Shown here: positions 9,201-15,241 of the stretch, piece after piece | Layout of the letters: every line of letters starts with the position of its first letter | How positions within the stretch are numbered: position 1 is the stretch's first letter | NCBI GenBank assembly: GCA_900128395.1 | Contig: LT649633.1 | Location: 1 to 17,654, forward strand | DNA from: Stramenopiles sp. TOSAG23-2 | Taxonomy: Eukaryota; Sar | Length of the DNA: 17,654 nucleotides | Reading direction: 5' to 3' | The notes under the pieces: model-generated | The model's input: the letters and a program-made list of their open reading frames with translations, nothing else | Told to the model about the DNA's origin: nothing | Database searches by the model: none | Program-made: the position numbers and the translations under genes

Positions 9201-10578
9201 CGGATATAACTTTCATGTCCATAAATTAATATTATCTAGTAGAAGTAAATATTTCAAAGAGTTGATCGAAAAAGAGGAACGGGATGCTGCTGATAGTATT
9301 ATGGCAGATGAAAAGTTAACGAAAGCGATGAAAGGTAAAAAGGATGACGATGACGAGGATAGTGAATCTGTAATCACTGTGAATGACATTGGACCTATCC
9401 AATTATTATTATCAGAGATGGACCCGAGGCTAGTTATACGCTTGCTAGAGTATATTTATACCGATACAGTTCGTGGTAGATTAGACCCAACATCTTATGA
9501 GGTGAAAGATTTACTTGTATTAGCCGATCAATTTTTTTTGCCAAGACTTAGGCAAATCTGTGAATCTGCAATGGCAGGAAAACTTGGAGCGCTTCAAAGC
9601 CAAGAAGATGGTTCTGTGCTACGAGTTCCCTTAACGGTCTCGTCGCAATTAGGGAAGGATCTTGGTCAATATATTAACGCCAGGCGTTTTGCTGACATTT
9701 GCTTCATCGTGCAAGGTCGACCATTGTATGCGCATTCTGTTATTCTAATGTCAGCAAGTAAATATTTTGAAAAAATGCTTGGACCGATTTGTAACAAACC
9801 TACCCCGTTAAAAGAAATGGAAAAATATGGCCGAAGGTTGAAAGACGATATGATCGAAATCGAGGTTCCTGATACTTATGATTTGTTTTTAATTGTCTTG
9901 GCATTTATGTATACTGGAAATATTGTAAAGCCAGACAACTTAAAGTCCATAGGTAGTAATAGTAACACCAAGAAACCTATGAAAGATATTAACACGGCTA
10001 AAAACGACAAAAGGACGGTTTATGATCCCATTGAAGTCTTAGGGATATTAATTGCAGGAAAAAGATATGGTCTTCGAAGGTTAGTTACTCTTTGTGAAAA
10101 TTTTTGTTTGCCAACCATGGACACATGTTTAAATATATTAAAAGAATCAGATCGATTAAATGTTTCAGGCTTACGGGATCGTTGTCTGACATATGTCGCT
10201 ACAAATATGGACGAATTGAAAGATTCAGCTGAGTTTTCGATGTTGAAAATATCTTCACCACGTTTACTGGAGAAAATTTTAATTCGCGTAAGAGAAATAG
10301 ATCGTAGTAGAGATTGGAATGTGAATCGTCAGATGTCAGCTAGAAGAATCATCGACGCAGAGGTTTTGGAAGAAGTGGAACGAAAGCAAAAGATTGAAGA
10401 GGATAAGAAAACCGAACCATTCCCATGGGTAGCTATAATTTCGATTCTTGTTGGATTTGCTGCATTTTTTGTAACAATGGCAAATTTGAGAAGTGAGATA
10501 ATGTGGGTTATACCATTTGTGAATATTGCAGGGGTTGCAGCAATATTGTTAGTGGTATTTCGTGCATTGAGTAATTAA
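6232..10578 (+). CDS. RCC1-repeat / double BTB / two-TM protein
   Basis: This 1448-residue intronless protein has, in order: an acidic N-terminus; a helical region (about 180-350) of no clear family; a poly-acidic run (about 365-412); seven RCC1 repeats from about 464 to 955; two BTB/POZ domains; a helical BACK-like region (about 1260-1360); and two hydrophobic segments at about 1396-1419 and 1424-1446. RCC1 blade starts are YSFGRNESGMLG, YSWGDGADGALG, YAWGAAGATG, FSWGRFANGRLG, YSWGSARCGQLG, YTWGGNGGAMLG and YIWGGG, enough for a full seven-bladed propeller. BTB1 (about 979-1077) has FHVHKLILSSRSKYFK and BTB2 (about 1152-1233) has LYAHSVILMSASKYFEKML. RCC1-BTB proteins are usually exchange-factor-like or cullin-3 substrate adaptors; the propeller would bind the target. 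The C-terminal membrane pair would tether it, probably facing the cytosol. Acidic loops interrupt the propeller between blades 2 and 3. The ATG at 6232 is the first in frame. Specific targets cannot be inferred. Confidence 0.9.
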   Translation: MDGSKEEYSDSEVNEEQYDEDIDFVDANTINTKVNSMTISTESLLKELHVARKSLDQTLTHMIRSKNKGSKINRKETSQWIDNVKKIVSNASSKDEYIKTVIGTLKETNTGKMDQKTEDAIKMDDEATNPSTKPIPWRWLEKTVYTKKKPKRFNAEVLELMNKQAKKDVERDLFIINGVDVPGTIGYDNLLIAIQATVEGFDPTFNDDESFKIATDILRFASRTQSSGAAYEAMTYIFSNQRLCTFLPESQIAPPIIIDIGIGKWGDDWGLGVSLRAASVYKVAGTKALENASNDEEIQQATWFHMEAIYDQTHCLNAIEAKQTNTYNAAQLRATVAFAQFGAAGLNKKNPRNLEGDDSDDKIEEENEKDSDFDTDSNDDDDDDDDDEDQDVIQEYDEDAEDDEKDENYESIKNKFRKDADPLYRFAGLKLADMTAGTIPTESNASTNGDDKEENRIVDTINEVYSFGRNESGMLGMEDNRGRLRPSPINFCGVVELTRVSKVSCSWYHSVALTDVGLLYSWGDGADGALGHRNRDNVLQPRLVEWFTEQMVAAKDIHLDDDDLDENDEAGQEEAMGKRGIDPILLIDVACGADKIGAHTVACSTRGRVYAWGAAGATGHRITVSITAPRIIDHPNVIRSKIKSVAAGGSFCLGLSMKGSVFSWGRFANGRLGHGILPSARRQKIRSLSRRQVPRFLLFPKRIDRLKGTRISSICAGESHAHAVDEDGNLYSWGSARCGQLGLGETGDQLFPVKVEEFRIENGALITDDDVVIKHVCAGATHSMAVTVEGDLYTWGGNGGAMLGLSADHHGDTAVVRSSGALVKASRYIDDAEDDEGASNEKLREESAWLRPRLVTMFNGSQKKIVDISAGVEHSVCLSSDGMAYIWGGGLDNDVDLFAENVNVGTAKALGVLGDGKLRSIEPEPTLLEAAEFDGVAQKNIRAISCGGWHTVLVTQGTHLGNQMRKPMKAGMGVKAEIGTFASDLTIAISGYNFHVHKLILSSRSKYFKELIEKEERDAADSIMADEKLTKAMKGKKDDDDEDSESVITVNDIGPIQLLLSEMDPRLVIRLLEYIYTDTVRGRLDPTSYEVKDLLVLADQFFLPRLRQICESAMAGKLGALQSQEDGSVLRVPLTVSSQLGKDLGQYINARRFADICFIVQGRPLYAHSVILMSASKYFEKMLGPICNKPTPLKEMEKYGRRLKDDMIEIEVPDTYDLFLIVLAFMYTGNIVKPDNLKSIGSNSNTKKPMKDINTAKNDKRTVYDPIEVLGILIAGKRYGLRRLVTLCENFCLPTMDTCLNILKESDRLNVSGLRDRCLTYVATNMDELKDSAEFSMLKISSPRLLEKILIRVREIDRSRDWNVNRQMSARRIIDAEVLEEVERKQKIEEDKKTEPFPWVAIISILVGFAAFFVTMANLRSEIMWVIPFVNIAGVAAILLVVFRALSN

Positions 10579-10763
10579 ATTTTTTTACATGAGATGACGT
10601 ATCATTATCAATATATAATACATGGCCCGTTCAACGAGTGCAGGAAGGATAGAAACCTACTCGTGCTTGTGGAGTATTAGTTTGCAGACGTGCATTACAG
10701 CTTCACTATAGTAGGATACAGAATATTTATTCTCGAGATTGAGTATTGAGCATATTATTTTCC

Positions 10764-10797
10764 ATGAGAAGTAAAACTATTATAACTTACTTCTCGT
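10764..10797. repeat. 11-bp inverted repeat (stem-loop) 3' of RCC1-BTB gene
   Basis: ATGAGAAGTAA (10764-10774) pairs with TTACTTCTCGT (10787-10797), one pair being a G-T wobble, around a 12-base AT-rich loop. It begins 186 bases after the RCC1-BTB stop codon and could be a 3' UTR hairpin or a small palindromic repeat. The perfect inner nine pairs stand out against AT microsatellite DNA because they include G and C. Confidence 0.5.
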
Positions 10798-10889
10798 AGA
10801 TTTTAACCAATATAATAGTACTATTAATACATCATATATAATATGATATATATCTTATCTTATGCATATCATATTTCATAGTTTTTAAT

Positions 10890-11175
10890 TTTTTTATTTT
10901 TTTAAAAAATATATATATATCACATATATATATATATAATATTTTAAAATATGAACCTCTTCACGTGCGAAGTCATATATTATAATGCTTCGTCGCAATA
11001 TATTACTCTTATACAATACGAAATTTATATATATATATATATTATACATATGATATATAATATATATAATATAAAATATACGAAAGTATATATTATACGA
11101 AGTATATACTGTTGTGTGTTCATAAATCAAAATACATACTTGTTGTATATTATATATATATTATATATACAATCA
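10890..11175. repeat. (AT)n-rich low-complexity tract
   Basis: Runs of TATATA of 8 to 18 bases alternate with short A or T tracts and mixed TATATTATA words. The tract is self-complementary and opens spurious hydrophobic/Tyr-Ile frames on both strands. It separates the RCC1-BTB and NDUFB3-like 3' ends. Confidence 0.75.
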
Positions 11176-11212
11176 TCTGTTCATCTACCGTTACTATTGC
11201 TTAAACTACTAT

Positions 11213-11455
11213 TTAATGATGATGGTCATCATGACCACCACCAGCATGCGGATCCCATACTGGAATACCACCAATTTCATTCAAAACGTAACCACCTTGG
11301 ATATGTTCGTCATGGTCGTTTGAACCAAATATAGCGTCAAATGCTAAATATCCAACAAATATTGGAATTGCTATACGTAAACCAGGAAATGCCGCACGAT
11401 GACCACGTGAAATCAATGGATGGCTTCTCCATAAGTCTTGATTTTGAAATACCAT
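11213..11455 (-). CDS. NDUFB3/B12-like respiratory complex I accessory subunit
   Basis: This 80-residue protein starts MVFQNQDLWRSHPLISR and has one hydrophobic segment (about 27-44, around IAIPIFVGYLAFDAIFG) followed by a polar C-terminus ending in a His/Gly-rich tail (GGGHDDHHH). The layout W-R-x-HP-x(8)-A-FPGL-x-IA before a single membrane helix matches my memory of NDUFB3 (B12), a small inner-membrane subunit of NADH:ubiquinone oxidoreductase, which in other species is also short, single-spanning and His-rich. The family assignment rests on a short segment, so other small inner-membrane proteins remain possible. It is transcribed in the same direction as CDC14, 690 bp downstream of it. 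The ATG at 11455 is the first of the frame. A + strand frame over the same bases is only its antisense shadow. Confidence 0.65.
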   Translation of the reverse strand: MVFQNQDLWRSHPLISRGHRAAFPGLRIAIPIFVGYLAFDAIFGSNDHDEHIQGGYVLNEIGGIPVWDPHAGGGHDDHHH

Positions 11456-12147
11456 AATTTCTTTTACAGGCTACAAAAATAGTACTATTCGTAAAGAAAT
11501 GTTGTCTATGTATATGTATGTATGTATTTATCTGCATATGTCTGTATACATATATATATAATATATAATTATACTATTATAAATTATTATCTTCATTCAT
11601 TTTCGATTCTATCTGTCGTCTGCACGTCTGCTGGTCTGGCTGTGTTAATTTATTACGGCCGCTACAGAATACAAGGCTTATTGTGATTAATACAAATATA
11701 TTAGCTATAGATAGGCCTCTCTCTCGTCAGACAATACTAGCAACTCACTATAAGCATTTACCATTGATTTTTGCAAGATATATTATATAGGACTCACATT
11801 ATATGCCACTAAGAGGATAGCTACCCAAGTATAAAGTAGTTAACGTTGTGGTGATGTTGCTGCTATTAATTATAGGAAATACATATTTTATTATTATATG
11901 ATATGCACATAGTGCCATATCATAGTAAAATATATTTTTTAAAAAAATAGTATTTATTAAAATAGACTATAAACACGCTTCTCCTCTCCTCATTAAGGCT
12001 AAATTATCTTTTATTTAACCCAAGTTAGCGTGTACTAGATTTTATACATTGATGTATGAAGTGTAACATGTGCATTTTCCTTCTCGCGTGCCTTTTTTGT
12101 AATGTTCTGTAGTTGCTATGTTTTTTTACATATATATATTCAAATAT
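11456..12147. other. AT-rich intergenic between CDC14 3' end and NDUFB3-like start
   Basis: This should hold the NDUFB3-like promoter (right of 11455) and the CDC14 3' region. Small (TATG)n and (TA)n runs lie at 11508-11570. I see no coding remnant, tRNA or recurring motif here; in particular the TACCWGGTA element is absent. Confidence 0.6.
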
Positions 12148-13383
12148 TTATTTATAAATGACTGCATTGTTAGAATTCCTTCCGCTTGGTGATTTATTTG
12201 ATTGCGGTGACTTTCTCGACCTCAAATGATCACCTTGGCTCATTGATGCTAAATCTTTATCTGAAATAGACATATTTCCAACACCATAAGACATGCCATT
12301 CATATTGTTGCTACCACTTGAACCAGATTTGCTACTTGATTTTTTATTTTGTTTCGCACGCATTTCATCACCTAAACGCCACATGATAGGTTGCATTTGT
12401 TGTAAGTAATGTTGTTGAGGACCAATCACACTTCCTGGTCGACAGACGCGTAACCAACCAATAATTTCCTCTGCAGTAAAGCCATAATGTTTCATCGCCC
12501 AGCACCCAATGCAAGTTCCAGTACGACCTAAGCCAGCTTTGCAATGTACTGCAATTGCATTTGGCTCTGTTTCAAATGAATCAATTACACGATGTAATAA
12601 ATGATCTGGTGGTGTACTACCATCCAAATAATAAAATTCTTTGTGTCTGATGCCAGCACGTATGAATCGTCCTTCGTCGTAATACTTCTTGTTCAATCTT
12701 ACTACTAAACCTACATTCTTTTTTTTGAAATATGGAATATAATCTTCAGGTGTCAACGTCAAATACCCTTCTGCACTTGAATTATGGGTATTATGTGGAC
12801 CTGCAAACGCACAAATTTTATTATATGCAATCCAACTTAAATCTCCATTTTCAACTTTTTCAAAATGTTCATATTCATCACAATCAAACATATCGAACGA
12901 GAAAAATCCAGTTTCCCGTGCTTTGTAAATACCACGCAATACCCCCAAGATGGTCAATTTGTACGTGCAAACGCATGGCGATGCATCATGAAATGGAGGA
13001 AATGGCGGATATGCATCTTTGAAAGGCGCAAATGCTTCCTCAGGTGTCAATCCTAAATACAACATGGAATAAGCACATATCATAGTCACACTATTTGTTC
13101 TTCTATGGCTATGTGTACTACTGTAATAATAGATTTTTTTATCCGCTAAACGTCTATCATTTAATTTTGAGTTAAGCTTTTGGCAAAAGCGAAACAGTTG
13201 CCCCGTATTCAATGGACCGAAATCCAAGAAAAAATTCCAATAAACGAGCTCATTGTCAGTGGAAAAGTAGTGTGCTTTTGCCGTTTGTCGTGGATTAGCA
13301 CGTAGTGCTACATAATAGACACGACCAGGTATAATTTCATATGGCCTTTCAGCACTTTGCGATGATTGCATACGTGATGACAT
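12148..13383 (-). CDS. CDC14: CDC14-type dual-specificity protein phosphatase
   Basis: CDC14 phosphatases remove phosphate from Ser-Pro sites made by cyclin-dependent kinases and act in mitotic exit, cytokinesis and, in several lineages, at centrosomes or basal bodies. The 411-residue protein has the two-part CDC14 fold. The N-terminal structural domain (about 15-165) includes VYYVALRANPR, YWNFFLDFGPLN and the GLTPEEAFAPF segment. The catalytic domain (about 178-342) has the P-loop H280-C281-KAGLGR287-TGT, the probable general acid D254 in YYLDGSTPPD, and the QQHYL motif (323-327) of the Q-loop. All catalytic residues are intact. The tail after 343 is short, Ser/Asn/Lys-rich and carries two K-S-P sites (391-393, 397-399), candidates for CDK or self-regulation. 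The protein is shorter than yeast Cdc14 because the long disordered tail is reduced. It is intronless, with the first ATG at 13383. Confidence 0.95.
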   Translation of the reverse strand: MSSRMQSSQSAERPYEIIPGRVYYVALRANPRQTAKAHYFSTDNELVYWNFFLDFGPLNTGQLFRFCQKLNSKLNDRRLADKKIYYYSSTHSHRRTNSVTMICAYSMLYLGLTPEEAFAPFKDAYPPFPPFHDASPCVCTYKLTILGVLRGIYKARETGFFSFDMFDCDEYEHFEKVENGDLSWIAYNKICAFAGPHNTHNSSAEGYLTLTPEDYIPYFKKKNVGLVVRLNKKYYDEGRFIRAGIRHKEFYYLDGSTPPDHLLHRVIDSFETEPNAIAVHCKAGLGRTGTCIGCWAMKHYGFTAEEIIGWLRVCRPGSVIGPQQHYLQQMQPIMWRLGDEMRAKQNKKSSSKSGSSGSNNMNGMSYGVGNMSISDKDLASMSQGDHLRSRKSPQSNKSPSGRNSNNAVIYK

Positions 13384-14184
13384 ATTTCTGATCTTTTCTT
13401 TTGCTTATTGTTTGTATGATGATGCTAATGCTAATATGTTGAATCTATTTCTTTCTACTTGATCTAAAATAAATAAAAAGTAAGTGTTGCTTGGAACAGA
13501 ATTGAACTATACTAAATAAGGTAACGATATATATATATTATATTTAAAATAACAATATTATCAATTTTTTTTGACCGTTTCTAATTAAATATTAATATTT
13601 TATTGAGAATGATATATATAATATGATATATATTATTTTGAAAAATGAATTACAAAAATAAAATAAGCACGGAAACGTTTATATGAATGAATGAATCAAT
13701 GTATATATATATAAGTTACTATTATGAAGTAAACTGTTGTATAATATTTGTCAAATATCTCTCTATTCTATGTACTTTTAGTTGATGTTTAGTAATATTA
13801 TACATGTATTATTATCATCTTATTCTTCTGTTCTGAAAATATGGTTCTAGTATGGAATTACCATTACAACTCGATACATTTTTTGAAATTTTTTATGCAG
13901 ATAGAGATCAATGTAACTGTGGTGAATAGGCACATCATTTTTTAACTGACAAAATATTACATCTGCACATCTATCCAAATAGTGAGGATAGTCGGAACAC
14001 ACGTGCACACGACGCTCATAGACTAGTTAGGAGCTAGAGCTCTTAGCAATAAACCCTATTCCTAACCACAAAATTTTATCAGAAATAGCTATATACTACC
14101 AGGTATAGCTTTTTAACCTATTATATCGAATATAGAAAAATAATAAAATTATTTTATTTATAACTAGAGATTCCCCCACTTCGA
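13384..14184. other. Intergenic region upstream of CDC14, with possible gene remnants
   Basis: The part next to 13383 should contain the CDC14 promoter and is AT-rich with (TA)n runs. A 25-codon ATG frame at 13852-13929 reads like real protein (LPLQLDTFFEIFYAD) but cannot be extended. At 14026-14066 an interrupted inverted repeat (GTTAGGA / TCCTAAC) surrounds the near-palindrome GAGCTAGAGCTC (14031-14042), and a TACCWGGTA element follows at 14097. No RNA gene is recognised. Confidence 0.5.
14097..14111 (-). promoter_or_regulatory. TACCWGGTA element in the CDC14/ankyrin intergenic region
   Basis: The minus strand reads AAGCTATACCTGGTA, which keeps the palindromic core and a GCTAT-like left flank but lacks the TT spacing of the other copies. 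The core overlaps a 7-bp inverted repeat, AGCTATA (14087-14093) / TATAGCT (14104-14110). It is about 710 bp from the CDC14 start codon, so its target gene is unclear. Confidence 0.4.
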
Positions 14185-14351
14185 TGGAGGGGGAGTATTT
14201 TGTATGGCAACTGTTTTAGAATACTCTTTTCGTCTCTTGTTCCTATACACATCGATGTTATGTGTTACAATGTTTTTTTATAATGTTTAATGAATCTGCA
14301 TTTTTAAACTTAGAAAATTCTTTTTCATACTCATTGACTCTATTTATTAAT
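14185..14351. repeat. 167-bp perfect direct repeat, left copy
   Basis: This stretch is identical base for base to 14655-14821, at an offset of 470. It begins TGGAGGGGGAG and ends in TCTATTTATTAAT; the flanking bases differ immediately outside. On the minus strand it holds the end of a frame continuing from the ankyrin locus (stop TAA at 14258-14260). On the + strand it holds a 28-codon hydrophobic frame starting MATVLEYSF. There is no clear TG...CA terminus, target-site duplication, primer-binding site or polypurine tract, so it is not a convincing LTR. Confidence 0.95.
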
Positions 14352-14621
14352 GTATTACCAGCCCGGGATAAGCCTACGTTTTTTTTTCCAAATTTATTAA
14401 TGGCAATGTAAAGCTGTATTTCCTTTCACATCTTGCATATCAAGAGTTGCTTTAAAACGAATCAATAACTTGACAGCTTTAGGATGTGATTTACGCGCTG
14501 CCCAAATAAGTGGAGTGGCTTTTGTAGCTTTAAGAAACGAATCCGGCGATGTGCCGTTCTTCAGCCATTTATACAACATTTTTAAATTTCCTGCTTCCGC
14601 AGCACGGTATATATCTGCCAT
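14258..14621 (-). pseudogene. Broken ankyrin-repeat gene (truncated/frameshifted)
   Basis: From ATG at 14621 the minus strand encodes 74 residues ending in TAA at 14397-14399. MADIYRAAEAGNLKMLYKWL is one ankyrin repeat start, and TPLIWAARKSHPKAVKLLI a near-canonical second repeat. A third begins with DVKGNTALH and then runs into CH-stop in mid-motif. One base out of frame, an open frame continues without a stop from 14425 down to TAA at 14258-14260 (INKFGKKNVGLSRAGN and onward, about 50 further residues, the last 31 inside the left 167-bp repeat). A single-base indel near 14398-14410 would explain both halves, so this is probably a pseudogene or an assembly indel. A real 74-residue ankyrin microprotein is the alternative. 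The frame is open upstream to a GTG at 14720, but that part lies in the repeat and lacks ankyrin character. Confidence 0.65.
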
Positions 14622-14654
14622 TTTTCTGTTTCTTATATATGTATGTATACGATG

Positions 14655-14821
14655 TGGAGGGGGAGTATTTTGTATGGCAACTGTTTTAGAATACTCTTTT
14701 CGTCTCTTGTTCCTATACACATCGATGTTATGTGTTACAATGTTTTTTTATAATGTTTAATGAATCTGCATTTTTAAACTTAGAAAATTCTTTTTCATAC
14801 TCATTGACTCTATTTATTAAT
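14655..14821. repeat. 167-bp perfect direct repeat, right copy
   Basis: This is identical to 14185-14351. It lies just upstream of the ankyrin start codon on the minus strand, so this copy places a remnant of the gene's 3' end and 3' flank in front of its own 5' end, the arrangement expected from a contracted tandem array of about 470 bp per unit. Zero mismatches imply a very recent event, gene conversion or an assembly artefact. Confidence 0.95.
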
Positions 14822-15241
14822 ATACATGTTGAGTAATGATTTCTATTATTTTTCTACAACCGCTTTTTATTTTTACTGTTGATATGAGTTATAAGTTAAG
14901 GGGTCTCGTACGGAATCGTTCGTGATGAGGGTGGGAGGCGGAAGTAGGTCCCTTAAAAAAAGCTATCTACTATTTATAACCTAATATATATTCGCACTTA
15001 TGTACCAGAAATAAAATTATTATCCTTGTGGTACACATTAAAATTGATGAAAAAATATATATATTATTCTTTCAATAGCACAATACATTGGTCTAAAAGA
15101 AATTCTTTATGTACTATAAAATAAAAGGGAAAAGAATGTTTGGTTATTGAATTGACATTACTAGTACTATTCTCTTTCTCCCTTCTCTTTTTTTTCATTC
15201 TTTTTTTTTTGATAATTTTTTGCAAGAGTGAAAATATTAAA
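14822..15241. other. Intergenic region upstream of Sel1-thioredoxin gene
   Basis: This contains the GC-rich foldable island at 14896-14956 and then an AT-rich probable promoter/leader. A five-codon upstream ATG frame (15136-15150) and an in-frame but ATG-less hydrophobic stretch (15140-15241) precede the chosen start. No TACCWGGTA element is present. Confidence 0.55.
14896..14956. other. GC-rich foldable island, candidate structured RNA
   Basis: The ends TTAAGGGG (14896-14903) and TCCCTTAA (14949-14956) pair over eight positions with one G-T. Inside, CTCGTACGGA (14905-14914) pairs with TTCGTGATGAG (14919-14929) around an ATCG loop with one bulged G, giving about ten further pairs. The remaining GGTGGGAGGCGGAAGTAGG is purine-rich. 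The island is far more GC-rich than its surroundings. I do not recognise it as a tRNA, snRNA or other known RNA: it lacks a proper T-arm and A/B boxes. A DNA-level palindromic insertion is the alternative. Confidence 0.3.

Larger units (their letters stand above)
10579..11212. other. Convergent intergenic region rich in AT repeats
   Basis: This lies between the 3' ends of the RCC1-BTB gene (+) and the NDUFB3-like gene (-), so it holds two terminator/polyadenylation regions and no expected promoter. It contains a short GC-richer part (about 10620-10710) with a 29-codon ATG frame that I do not call, an 11-bp stem-loop at 10764-10797, and from about 10830 to 11170 almost pure A/T with (AT)n microsatellites. 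No RNA gene is recognised. Confidence 0.6.

Noticed and set aside
10622-10711. 29-codon ATG frame MARSTSAGRIETYS... after the RCC1-BTB gene
   Set aside because: It is too short and isolated, with no homology I recognise and no supporting signals; chance is sufficient.
11075-11112. loxP-like arms (TATACGAAGTATA) near 11096-11108
   Set aside because: The word is a self-palindromic AT-rich sequence inside a TA microsatellite; spacer and second arm do not match a recombinase site and no recombinase gene is present.
10951-11334. Plus-strand frame of 127 codons across the AT tract and the NDUFB3-like gene
   Set aside because: Its first half is microsatellite translation (Tyr/Ile repeats) and its His-rich end is the antisense of the His-rich tail and upstream codons of the minus-strand gene.
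14045-14070. Telomere-like AAACCCTA/CCTAACC words
   Set aside because: There are only single isolated copies with no tandem array, so this is not an interstitial telomere tract.
14185-14821. Miniature LTR retrotransposon (terminal-repeat element)
   Set aside because: Direct repeats of suitable size exist, but there is no TG...CA terminus, target-site duplication, tRNA primer-binding site or polypurine tract. A contracted tandem duplication explains the coding content better, so no mobile element is called.
14896-14956. tRNA gene reading of the GC-rich island
   Set aside because: A B-box-like GAACGATTCC occurs on the minus strand, but it lies in a stem with a four-base loop, there is no cloverleaf or anticodon arm, and the length between paired ends is too short.
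15140-15241. Upstream in-frame extension of the Sel1-thioredoxin protein with a hydrophobic leader
   Set aside because: It would need a TTG start. The ATG at 15242 gives a convincing matrix presequence, and the extension is a run of T-rich codons typical of leader or promoter DNA.
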